A DNA stretch of 24,290 bases, taken from NCBI RefSeq assembly GCF_910583865.1, contig NZ_CAJTYX010000018.1, positions 39,685 through 63,974 of the forward strand. Reading direction: 5' to 3'. The notes beneath the pieces were generated by a model, which searched no databases, had not been told where the DNA came from, and saw only the letters and a list, made by a program, of their open reading frames with translations. Origin of the DNA: an uncultured Muribaculum sp. (GTDB lineage: Bacteria > Bacteroidota > Bacteroidia > Bacteroidales > Muribaculaceae). The first letter of the stretch is position 1, and each line of letters opens with the position of its first letter. Positions 1 through 6,391 of the stretch are shown here, piece by piece. A program made the position numbers and the translations under genes.

Positions 1-658
1 TTTCTTCGAACATCCACCCGTTTATGGCCGTTACTGAGTCACCAATTACGAGCGTTTCAATGCCCTTGTTATCGAAACTTGATGGAATATCACGACCTTG
101 GTAAAGACTCTTTATCTTAGTCCCTGAGAATGAGATGCTAAGACTCTTGTTGCTATCTGCTATGGTGACTTCATTTATTGTACCACAATCCATGAATGCC
201 AAATCCGCGGACCTGAGGGATGATGGGATAGTAATTGAATTCAGAGAAGTGCATCCACAAAATGAATAGTTTGAGAGATTAGAAACTTTCGGCGGAATAT
301 TCACTGTAGTGAGAGCAGTACAATTGTTGAATGCAGATACGCCGAATGATGTGATTGTTTTAGGGAGGGAAACTTCGGTTATCTTTGTGTTATTTGAGAA
401 ACCTTCGTAACTGACGGCGACGACGGTGAGGGCGTAGGTGGTGCCGGGATCCCAGGAGCGGGCTGCCGAGGCCGGTCCGGTGGTGTAGTAGACGGTTTCG
501 GGGATATTGACGACGGTGATGTCATCGGAGACGACACCGTCCACGCTACAGGTTGTTTCGTCGATGACGGTGTAGCTCACGTTGTCGTAGACGAACGAAA
601 GGGCGTGCATTGTCAGCGATGCCAACAATGCAGACGCGGAAAGCAGAAATTTTTTCAT
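1..658 (-). CDS. BspA-like leucine-rich-repeat secreted protein (C-terminus off the window)
   Basis: An open frame runs from an ATG at 658 to the left edge without a stop, giving 219 codons, so the C-terminus is missing. Residues 1-20 are a signal peptide (MKKFLLSASALLASLTMHA). Residues of about 20-85 form a non-repetitive N-terminal domain. From about residue 90, repeats of the BspA/LRR_5 type appear, with units such as ITEVSLPKTITSFGVSAFNN and LTTVNIPPKV followed by CTSLNSITIPSSL. BspA-like proteins are surface or secreted binding proteins in Bacteroidales; the ligand here cannot be told. Base composition changes sharply inside the gene: the first 260 or so coding bases are GC-rich while the LRR part is near 40-45% GC in the lines I counted. 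A candidate promoter box lies at 778-785. Confidence 0.85.
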   Translation of the reverse strand, partial: MKKFLLSASALLASLTMHALSFVYDNVSYTVIDETTCSVDGVVSDDITVVNIPETVYYTTGPASAARSWDPGTTYALTVVAVSYEGFSNNTKITEVSLPKTITSFGVSAFNNCTALTTVNIPPKVSNLSNYSFCGCTSLNSITIPSSLRSADLAFMDCGTINEVTIADSNKSLSISFSGTKIKSLYQGRDIPSSFDNKGIETLVIGDSVTAINGWMFEE

Positions 659-777
659 AATCTGATCTTTTGGTGATTCCTTAGGAAGAGGCACTGTTTC
701 CAATGTCAGGCTTCATTTGGGATATGAAATGTGATTGTTTGAAAAACGTTGACGGACATGGAAATCCCTCAACGCTT

Positions 778-785
778 CAAATTTA
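778..785 (-). promoter_or_regulatory. Candidate -7 promoter box for the BspA-like gene
   Basis: The minus strand reads TAAATTTG, a match to the Bacteroidetes -7 consensus TAnnTTTG. The predicted start is near 771, giving a leader of about 113 bases. There is no clean TTTG -33 box; instead a run of eight G residues (805-812 on this strand) sits 20-27 bases upstream of the box. Confidence 0.45.
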
Positions 786-804
786 CATATACTTTCACAG
801 ACTA

Positions 805-812
805 CCCCCCCC
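805..812. repeat. Homopolymer C8/G8 tract
   Basis: Eight consecutive C on the plus strand (G8 on the minus strand) lie at the position expected for the -33 element of the BspA-like gene promoter. It is the most obvious homopolymeric C/G run I noticed in the window. Slippage there would change promoter spacing, but this is only inference. Confidence 0.6.
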
Positions 813-906
813 ATTTGTTAAATGTTGTTAACGGGTGGAAATTCGTGTTGAATGCGTGTCTCGCAATCATCCTCAATGTCCGTTTACTACATTTTGTCGG
901 ATAAAA

Positions 907-1000
907 CGCACGGAGTCCATAGCGTTCACAGAGAATAAGAGGTTGTTTAAAAATAACCTCTTATCCATTTATTCTCCATGCTCTCTGTGGACTCTGTGTG
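907..1000. repeat. Large imperfect palindrome (REP-like intergenic element)
   Basis: The core is a 10-bp perfect inverted repeat, ATAAGAGGTT (935-944) and AACCTCTTAT (955-964), around a 10-base AT-rich loop. The outer flanks also mirror each other: CACGGAGTCCA near 909 pairs with TGGACTCTGTGTG ending at 1000. The arms differ in length, so the whole element is imperfect. It is not followed by a T run on either strand, so it does not look like a terminator. It may be a dispersed palindromic repeat or a remnant of a small mobile element. Confidence 0.6.
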
Positions 1001-1042
1001 TTTCATTATAAAGTATTGTCATTCATTGTTTCGTACAGACAC

Positions 1043-1079
1043 GAAAAAACGGTGTGCCGGATTGAATCGGACACACCGT
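1043..1079 (-). terminator. Rho-independent terminator of the 1114-2259 gene
   Basis: On the minus strand ACGGTGTGTCCG pairs with CGGCACACCGT around a short loop, followed by a run of six T (1044-1049). It lies 35 bases past the stop codon of the gene. Confidence 0.85.
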
Positions 1080-1113
1080 AGAGTAGTGGATTATGGAAAG
1101 AGAGGATTCCCGG

Positions 1114-2259
1114 TTAGAGGATTACTTTGGTGGCTTTGCCGTCGGCGACGCGGATGTAGAGGCCGTGGGCGGGATTTGCCACCCTGAAGCCATGGAGGTT
1201 GTAGTATTCGATGTCGGTTTCAGCGGAATCCTCGACTGTCTCGATTCCGGAGGTCTTGGAGGCATAGTTGACGACGTAGAGCGAGGGGGCGTTGTTGTAG
1301 ATGGTGACTACGATGGTAACGTCGTAGGTGCCTGCGGGCACGCTCTCAAGCTGGTAGTTGTTGCGCAGGGAGAGCGAAACGCCGTTGCTCGTGCCTGTGA
1401 AGTTGGCTTTTTCTGCGGGAGTGGCTGCGTCAAACACTACATCCTTTACAAGCACCACACTGTTGACAAGGTCGTTGGTGATGTCGGCAGCGGATACAGC
1501 CTTGGGCGTGAACGTGCCTGCGGTGGCAACGGGGAGATCGCCTGTCGGAATAAGTTCGGGTGTATAGTCATTGTAGAGTTTGTAGCTCCCTTCCCATCCT
1601 GCCGGAATAACATCGCCTACATTATAGGTGTTGGAACCGTAGATCTGGATGAAGTCGCCTTCCGCATCGCAGCAAAATATGTTGCTTCGATTCACGAAGC
1701 CTACTGTAAGTTGGTAATCTACTGTTACAGACGTCTCTGATTCCTTGGCGATAGTCTCCTTCACGCTCTTTACGGATACGGCCTCGGGAACTTCGATTTC
1801 GGCAACCTGATCACTCACTACGAGTTTCTGTATGCGGAACTGGCCGCCAGCGGCAGTGAAAGTGGCGGAAGCAGCCCCGTTGTCGTTTGTCGCGGTGTTG
1901 ATGAGGCCGTCGGTCGTAATAGCCCAGCCTTCGGATGGGGTCATGGCATTGTTGTACTTTGATTCGCTTGCTGTCAAGGTAATCTGTTTCATGGCCACGT
2001 CGGACGATGAAATTGTAATCTTTGAGCTTTTGTACACGCGGATCTGGCCTGTGGGAACTACGAGATTGCTTGTGGATTCGGCCTTGATAGTCTCAATCTT
2101 GAAAGTCTTGCCATCGACTGTGACTTCGGTCGACCATCCATTTTTGTCCCCCGTGAATCCGAGAGAGCCGCCGTTTCCGTCGAAGAGCACATAATCCGTA
2201 GCGCCGGCCAGGGCGATTCCGCCGGCCAGGAAAGCCATGCTAAGTAGAAGTTTTTTCAT
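1114..2259 (-). CDS. Secreted protein with C-terminal sorting-like tail, function unknown
   Basis: The 381-residue protein begins with a signal peptide (MKKLLLSMAFLAGGIALAGA). The middle is beta-rich. Residues of about 160-335 resemble an OB-fold-like module seen in Bacteroidetes secreted proteins (pattern GDFIQIYGSNTYNVGDVIP and SLSLRNNYQLESVPAGTYDV), though I cannot name a family with certainty. The last 40 residues (IEYYNLHGFRVANP, then HGLYIRVADGKATKVIL) have the form of the type IX secretion C-terminal domain: a short beta-strand region with a G-(L/V/I)-Y-I motif and a basic end. It is therefore probably exported and surface-attached or released. No catalytic motif was seen. It stands alone between two terminators. 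Confidence 0.8.
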   Translation of the reverse strand: MKKLLLSMAFLAGGIALAGATDYVLFDGNGGSLGFTGDKNGWSTEVTVDGKTFKIETIKAESTSNLVVPTGQIRVYKSSKITISSSDVAMKQITLTASESKYNNAMTPSEGWAITTDGLINTATNDNGAASATFTAAGGQFRIQKLVVSDQVAEIEVPEAVSVKSVKETIAKESETSVTVDYQLTVGFVNRSNIFCCDAEGDFIQIYGSNTYNVGDVIPAGWEGSYKLYNDYTPELIPTGDLPVATAGTFTPKAVSAADITNDLVNSVVLVKDVVFDAATPAEKANFTGTSNGVSLSLRNNYQLESVPAGTYDVTIVVTIYNNAPSLYVVNYASKTSGIETVEDSAETDIEYYNLHGFRVANPAHGLYIRVADGKATKVIL

Positions 2260-2269
2260 AAGATAAATA

Positions 2270-2311
2270 CTTGAAAATTGTTGAATAAAACTTGAAGATT
2301 GTTGAATAAAA
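2270..2311. repeat. Tandem duplication of a 21-bp unit in the 5' leader
   Basis: Bases 2270-2290 and 2291-2311 are two adjacent 21-bp copies differing at one base (unit begins CTTGAAAATTGTTG). They occupy most of the gap between the start of the secreted-protein gene (2259) and the aminopeptidase terminator. Confidence 0.8.
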
Positions 2312-2322
2312 TATGATTGGTC

Positions 2323-2356
2323 AAAAAAAGAAGATGTGCCGTCGGGGACACATCTT
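2323..2356 (-). terminator. Rho-independent terminator of the aminopeptidase operon
   Basis: On the minus strand AAGATGTG pairs with CACATCTT over a 10-base loop and is followed by CTTTTTTTG. It lies 11 bases past the aminopeptidase stop codon and ends the 5646-2367 gene run. Confidence 0.85.
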
Positions 2357-2366
2357 CATATAGGGT

Positions 2367-3713
2367 TCAACAGGAGTAGAACTGCGTGAATGCGCGGATT
2401 ATGTAGGCATTGTCTATTGCCGAGGCGGTCTCGCGCACTGAGTGCATGGCCCATAGGGCCGCGCCCATGTCGACACCTCGCAGGTCGATCTGCGACGTGA
2501 GGATATTGCCGAGGGTGGAGCCGCCGGCCACGTCGCTGTGGTTGACGAAGTACTGGCACGGTACTCCGGCCTGCTCGCAGACGGCGCGGAACACGGCTGC
2601 CGAGTCGGCATCGGTCATATACTTGCAGTTGGCGTTGATCTTTATGACCGGTCCGCCGCCAACCACCGGATGGTTGGTGGGATCGTACTTTTCGGCGTAG
2701 TTGGGATGGACGGCGTGGGCATTGTCGGCAGACACCATGAACGATGAGGCGACGGCGCGCGAGAAATCCTCGAACGATCCTCCGAACGCCTCGACTATGC
2801 GCATCATGATGGTGTGGAGTATGGGTGATGCCGCTCCCTGTTTTGTGCCGGAGCCGGTCTCCTCGTTGTCGAATATGGCCATGACCTTCACTACGGGTTC
2901 CGGTGTGAGCGTGTCAGGGGCGAGGAGCAGTGCGCGCATGGCGGCATAGGCCATCGACAGGTCGTCGAGACGGCCCGATGAGATGAATTCCCCGTCGCTG
3001 CCCCAACGCATGGCGGGGGTTGTGTCGTAGAGCGAGAGGTCGAAGTCGAGTATCTGTTGCGGGTCGGACTGCAGCTTGTCGGCGACCATGCGGAGCACCA
3101 TCCCCTTGGCGTTGACCTTATCATCTACGATGCCTATGACCGGTAGCATGTCCTTCTGCCGGGAGAGAGGATTCCCGTCGTTGACCGAACGGTTGAAATG
3201 GATGGCGAGGTGGGGAATGGTGAGGAGGGGTTCGTCGAAGCGCACGAGGCGTGTGTCGGGGTGCAGCGGGTCGATGCCGCGCATCATCACGCGTCCGGCG
3301 ATTGAGAGCGGACGGTCGAACCATGTGTAGAGTATCGGTCCGCCGTAGACTTCGGTGTTAAGCTTGACGACACCGCCGTCGCATTTCATCTCGGGCGAGG
3401 GCTTGATGCGGAATCCGGGGGAGTCGCTGTGTGCCGATATTATGCGGAAGGCGCTTGTGGGGGAGCCGTCACCTATATGGAAGGCGAAGATGGCGGAATT
3501 GTTCTTCACCACGAAGTGGCGGCTGCCGGGGTGGAGCTTGCCGCGCCATGAATCGGCCATGTCAAGCTCGGTATAGCCATGGTCGGAGAGCGTGCGGCGT
3601 ATGGTGTCGACTGCCCAGAAGTTGCAGGGGGAGGCGTTCAGGAATTCGATAAGGCCGTCGGCCTCGTGAGCTGTAAGGTCTTGTAGATCCGTCATGATAG
3701 TGTCGTTATGCAT
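2367..3713 (-). CDS. apeB: M18-family aminopeptidase (aspartyl aminopeptidase-like)
   Basis: A zinc-dependent cytosolic aminopeptidase that removes N-terminal residues, typically acidic ones, from peptides. The 448 residues match the usual length of the M18 family. Expected metal ligands are visible: H95 in SAHSDSPGFRIKP, D250 in SSGRLDDLS, E284/E285 in FDNEETGSG, D330 in VSADNAHAVHPNY, and H424 in WAMHSVRE near the C-terminus. No signal peptide is present. The first ATG is at 3713; a second in-frame ATG at residue 7 (3695) is an equally good start. It follows the beta-barrel gene by 28 bases and is probably co-transcribed with it. The symbol is assigned by family only. Confidence 0.92.
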   Translation of the reverse strand: MHNDTIMTDLQDLTAHEADGLIEFLNASPCNFWAVDTIRRTLSDHGYTELDMADSWRGKLHPGSRHFVVKNNSAIFAFHIGDGSPTSAFRIISAHSDSPGFRIKPSPEMKCDGGVVKLNTEVYGGPILYTWFDRPLSIAGRVMMRGIDPLHPDTRLVRFDEPLLTIPHLAIHFNRSVNDGNPLSRQKDMLPVIGIVDDKVNAKGMVLRMVADKLQSDPQQILDFDLSLYDTTPAMRWGSDGEFISSGRLDDLSMAYAAMRALLLAPDTLTPEPVVKVMAIFDNEETGSGTKQGAASPILHTIMMRIVEAFGGSFEDFSRAVASSFMVSADNAHAVHPNYAEKYDPTNHPVVGGGPVIKINANCKYMTDADSAAVFRAVCEQAGVPCQYFVNHSDVAGGSTLGNILTSQIDLRGVDMGAALWAMHSVRETASAIDNAYIIRAFTQFYSC

Positions 3714-3741
3714 TATGCAGGTTGTGGGTGGTTGGCGGGAG

Positions 3742-4530
3742 TCAGAATATGTAGTTGAATCCGAGATTGGCGTAGATGGGATAGAGCGGGAATTCGACCG
3801 TCTTGAACGACTTTTTGAATATGTCGTTCAGCCCCCAGCTTAGGTTGGCTCTGAGGGCGAGATGTTTGAAAGCGCGCCACGATGCACCCCCTTGTAGTCC
3901 GTATTGGAACGTGCGCAGGTCGCTGTCGAAGTTATAGGGAGCTTCCGCCTCGCCTTCGAAAACCACCTTAGTACCTGTCGGGTCGCCTTCGCGAAGATAT
4001 CCATCATGGACCGTGCCTGAGAACTCATGGTTCAGGCTCAGTCCGATGTATGGACCGAGGTGGAAGTTCCATCGCGCAGTTGGTCGCCAACGGGCAAGCA
4101 CCGGGAATGTTATAAGTGACGTATGATATTTGGTGTCGACTCGTCCGGTCCAGTTGCCGGCTATTCTTGATCCGTCCTGGATTATCTCCATTCCGTAGTT
4201 TTTAACGGTTGCCTTGGTGTCCATGCCTTTGTTCTCGAAGCATATGCCGACGGAGAATCCCCATTGGGGTGCTGTGTCGATCCATTTCGTGACGTTTCCG
4301 CCGAGGGCAAGATTGAGCATGGGATTGTATCCGTCGATCTTCCGTATCTCGGCAGGCATCGGCATGGGGGCGGTTCCACCGATGTTCACTCCGGCGTAAA
4401 TCTCATATTCGAGACCGTGGAGCACCGACCATTCGAGCAATTGTGTGGTTTCGTTTTGTGCCTTTGCGGAAAATGTGGCTACAATGAAGGAAATGGTGAA
4501 GATCAGTATTCGGTATGGATGTTGTTTCAT
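3742..4530 (-). CDS. Outer-membrane beta-barrel protein (PorT/OMP_b-brl type)
   Basis: The 262-residue protein has a signal peptide ending near AKAQ|N (residue 25). Alternating hydrophobic and aromatic strands run through the mature part (YEIYAGVNIGG, WGFSVGICFENKGM, FHLGPYIGLSLNHEFSG, FQYGLQGGASW, LRANLSWGLNDIF), and the protein ends in NLGFNYIF with the terminal Phe typical of barrel insertion. The SxGxxFxxKG-like segment is characteristic of the small PorT-like barrels of Bacteroidetes. Its start lies three bases after the stop codon of the PCMD lipoprotein gene, so the two are translationally close and likely act together at the cell surface. The specific role is unknown. Confidence 0.85.
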   Translation of the reverse strand: MKQHPYRILIFTISFIVATFSAKAQNETTQLLEWSVLHGLEYEIYAGVNIGGTAPMPMPAEIRKIDGYNPMLNLALGGNVTKWIDTAPQWGFSVGICFENKGMDTKATVKNYGMEIIQDGSRIAGNWTGRVDTKYHTSLITFPVLARWRPTARWNFHLGPYIGLSLNHEFSGTVHDGYLREGDPTGTKVVFEGEAEAPYNFDSDLRTFQYGLQGGASWRAFKHLALRANLSWGLNDIFKKSFKTVEFPLYPIYANLGFNYIF

Positions 4531-4533
4531 TGG

Positions 4534-5646
4534 TTATTCTTCACATGTTAGTACTAATTGGTCGACCATCAGCGTGCTTCCCGGAGCGCCGGAGAATGTG
4601 TCACCGTCGATGCTTGACGACATTACTATGGCGATCGAGTATTTTCCGTCGAAGAGCTTTTCGAAATCGAGCTTCTTAAGGTACACGAACGGGAGGGAGA
4701 AATGGCGCCATGTGGTGGACGGTGTGCGGTCGCCGTCGTTGAAGAGCGCTACCGCCGTCACGTCGGGCGATGTAAGTATGTTGGTGCCGTCAAGATAGCC
4801 TATTTCAGGCCGCTCGAACAGCACTCCGTAGATATTGAATTCGTCTACTTTCCCGGGAACGGGTTCAAGCTTGTCGCTCAGTGACTTGTTGAGACGGTAA
4901 TATGTCTCGCCGGGTGTGTAGCGGTAGTATCCTGAGAGATTGATTGGCTTACGGTCGAACGGCCTTCCGAAATGTGTCGATTTGGCGGGTGCGCTTGGAT
5001 TGACCACGAAGTCGCCGATGAAGAGGTTGCCTGCTGCGATGGGTGCGTTCATCGCATTGCCGAAAGTCCCGGTGGTGCGCGTGGTCAGTGTGAGGCATTT
5101 GCCGTCATGGCCGTCGGCCGACTGATATGTGGGAAATGATGACGGGTCAAGCGTGCCGCGACCTGTAAGCGCATACCCTTGATTGCCGCTCGCCCATTCG
5201 AAGCTTTCACTACCGTCGGGATTCACTTCGTAGAACACGTCGTACTTATACCTTGGATTCTCAACATATCTTATGTGCTCGAAATCGTAGGTGAGGGATA
5301 TTCCGGGATTGTTGACGGTGACGGTATAGACCTTGTCATATTGATGGTCCTGTGAGGTGACGGTGTAGGTCTGCGGAGTTTCGAAGTCGCGTACCGTGCC
5401 GCTTGGAGGATTGATCGACGCACCTTCTGTCAATACGAATTCCGGTGCGAGCCGGGTCTTGTCCGTACCTTTGTTTACATAGAAAATCACTTCAGAATTG
5501 CTTATGATGGCATTCTGCGACATTACGTCGCCTGGAAGCGTGGCGGCAACGATGTCGCACTCGGCGTTTAGAGGTTCTGTACGGATGCACCCTGTCATGG
5601 CCAAAGCGATGGCAGTCAACGGGATTATGTATCTGATCGGTTTCAT
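4534..5646 (-). CDS. PCMD-domain surface lipoprotein
   Basis: Starting at the ATG at 5646, the protein is 370 residues with a lipoprotein signal (MKPIRYIIPLTAIALAMTGC, lipid Cys20). Residues of about 25-115 form an Ig-like module of the DUF5018 kind (VIFYVNKGTDKT, ETPQTYTVTSQDHQYDKVYT). The rest matches the PCMD (putative carbohydrate metabolism domain) pattern: FEWASGNQGYALTG, GKCLTLTTRTTG, LFIGDFVVNP, GYYRYTPGE and SSSIDGDTFSGAPGSTLMVD. Such proteins are beta-sandwich surface lipoproteins often encoded beside a small outer-membrane barrel, as here. An upstream in-frame ATG at 5688 would add 14 residues before the signal peptide; I prefer 5646 because it gives a normal lipoprotein n-region. 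Binding partner unknown. Confidence 0.82.
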   Translation of the reverse strand: MKPIRYIIPLTAIALAMTGCIRTEPLNAECDIVAATLPGDVMSQNAIISNSEVIFYVNKGTDKTRLAPEFVLTEGASINPPSGTVRDFETPQTYTVTSQDHQYDKVYTVTVNNPGISLTYDFEHIRYVENPRYKYDVFYEVNPDGSESFEWASGNQGYALTGRGTLDPSSFPTYQSADGHDGKCLTLTTRTTGTFGNAMNAPIAAGNLFIGDFVVNPSAPAKSTHFGRPFDRKPINLSGYYRYTPGETYYRLNKSLSDKLEPVPGKVDEFNIYGVLFERPEIGYLDGTNILTSPDVTAVALFNDGDRTPSTTWRHFSLPFVYLKKLDFEKLFDGKYSIAIVMSSSIDGDTFSGAPGSTLMVDQLVLTCEE

Positions 5647-5651
5647 TGGAT

Positions 5652-5659
5652 GCAAATTT
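5652..5659 (-). promoter_or_regulatory. Candidate -7 box before the PCMD gene
   Basis: The minus strand reads TAAATTTG, the same box as at three other genes here. The predicted start would fall at or next to the ATG at 5646, implying an almost leaderless transcript. If the true start codon is 5688, this box is inside the gene and is coincidental. A near match, TAAATTTT, lies further upstream around 5711. Confidence 0.3.
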
Positions 5660-5805
5660 ACCAATTTGCCGGGAAAGTATGGCATCATTGATAGGTATAA
5701 TGAAAAAATTTAACAGAAGCATGGCAGGATGGTGACTGCCAATGTGGTGTCATGCAGCAGATTCAGATCCAATTTTGGCGCGTCTTGAAAAATATTACGA
5801 ATAAA

Positions 5806-5837
5806 TTTGGATATTAGAATATTATTGTATAGCTTTG
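5806..5837 (+). promoter_or_regulatory. Consensus Bacteroidetes promoter
   Basis: TTTG (5806-5809) is followed after 20 bases by TAGCTTTG (5830-5837), matching both elements and the 19-21 base spacing of the Bacteroidetes primary sigma-factor promoter. No protein gene follows on the plus strand; the predicted start near 5844 leads into a short structured transcript. Confidence 0.65.
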
Positions 5838-5843
5838 CTACGT

Positions 5844-5929
5844 AGAAAATCGGATACCATACAGAAAAGCAAAATTATAAAGATATTTTCCTGCTCGGCC
5901 CGGTTTTCCACCCGGGCCGATTTTATTTT
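5844..5929 (+). ncRNA. Candidate small RNA
   Basis: A predicted transcript of about 86 nt begins 7 bases after a consensus promoter and ends in a strong terminator hairpin. The body is AT-rich and contains no ATG on the plus strand, so it is unlikely to encode a peptide. I do not recognise it as a known RNA family. It lies between the divergently placed PCMD operon and the 3' end of susD. Start and end are inferred from promoter and terminator positions. Confidence 0.5.
5895..5929 (+). terminator. Strong rho-independent terminator ending the small RNA
   Basis: A perfect 9-bp GC-rich stem, TCGGCCCGG (5895-5903) with CCGGGCCGA (5912-5920), has an 8-base loop and is followed by TTTTATTTT. Confidence 0.85.
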
Positions 5930-5993
5930 GCATACCGGCATCCGGGCACTGATAACGAAGAAAGCAACAACAAATAAGTGAATCATAGGTTAG

Positions 5994-6034
5994 AAATCCG
6001 GCAGCGCGCGAGCGTATCCGGATTTTGTCTTTTT
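5994..6034 (+). terminator. Second terminator-like hairpin with GNRA tetraloop
   Basis: AAATCCGG (5994-6001) pairs with CCGGATTT (6018-6025); inside it CGC-GCGA-GCG (6005-6014) forms a stem closed by a GNRA tetraloop. TGTCTTTT follows. No gene between 5930 and 5994 accounts for it; it may back up the upstream terminator or belong to a decayed element. Confidence 0.5.
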
Positions 6035-6139
6035 ACCTCGGGGCTGCAAGTTGATGTATGGACAAGTTTGGCGTGGTGGACAAAAGTTCGGCATCGGGCA
6101 CTTCGGGATGACCGGCATTATGTAGAGAGATACAGAAAT

Positions 6140-6304
6140 GAGGGTGTGTCATAATGGCTCATCTGGGTCGTCGCTATCGACATTCGGGTTCTTTCTCCGC
6201 GATGCTACGAAAGCGGCAAGCCGATAGCGGTCACGTAGGGAACTACGCTCCCATCATCCTCAGTCTCAGCTCCTACCATCTGAGGCCATTCTAACAACAC
6301 CCTC
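6140..6304. mobile_element. MITE-like element with terminal inverted repeats
   Basis: The ends are imperfect inverted repeats of about 28 bases: the left begins GAGGGTGTGTCATAATGG and the right, read from the other strand, begins GAGGGTGTTGTTAGAATGG. Three hairpins lie between them: CGCTATCG (6172-6179) with CGATAGCG (6222-6229), CGTAG (6234-6238) with CTACG (6243-6247) around GGAA, and CCTCAG (6258-6263) with CTGAGG (6280-6285). There is no open frame of note. I see no clear target duplication. A non-autonomous insertion element or a dispersed structured repeat would both fit. Confidence 0.5.
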
Positions 6305-6315
6305 CCGTCCGGACA

Positions 6316-6351
6316 CAAAAACGGCGGTATGTAGAATTTCGACACACCGCC
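6316..6351 (-). terminator. Rho-independent terminator of susCD
   Basis: On the minus strand GGCGGTGTGT pairs with ACATACCGCC (one mismatch), followed by GTTTTTG. It lies 41 bases beyond the susD stop codon. Confidence 0.82.
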
Positions 6352-6391
6352 ATTTCCAATCGTTTTTACCTTATTTTTGTCTGGCTATCCC

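Noticed and set aside
1093..1740. Plus-strand open frame of 215 codons
   Set aside because: It lies wholly antisense to the secreted-protein gene 1114-2259, which has a signal peptide and a terminator. The translated product is low-complexity (Gly/Val/Asp-rich), as expected for a shadow frame.
5722..5741. Perfect 6-bp inverted repeat TGGCAG/CTGCCA
   Set aside because: It is short, has no T run on either side and could arise by chance; I did not treat it as a terminator or operator.
6058..6111. Small 17-codon frame
   Set aside because: Too short to support as a gene without homology or an associated ribosome-binding signal; mentioned only as a possible remnant.
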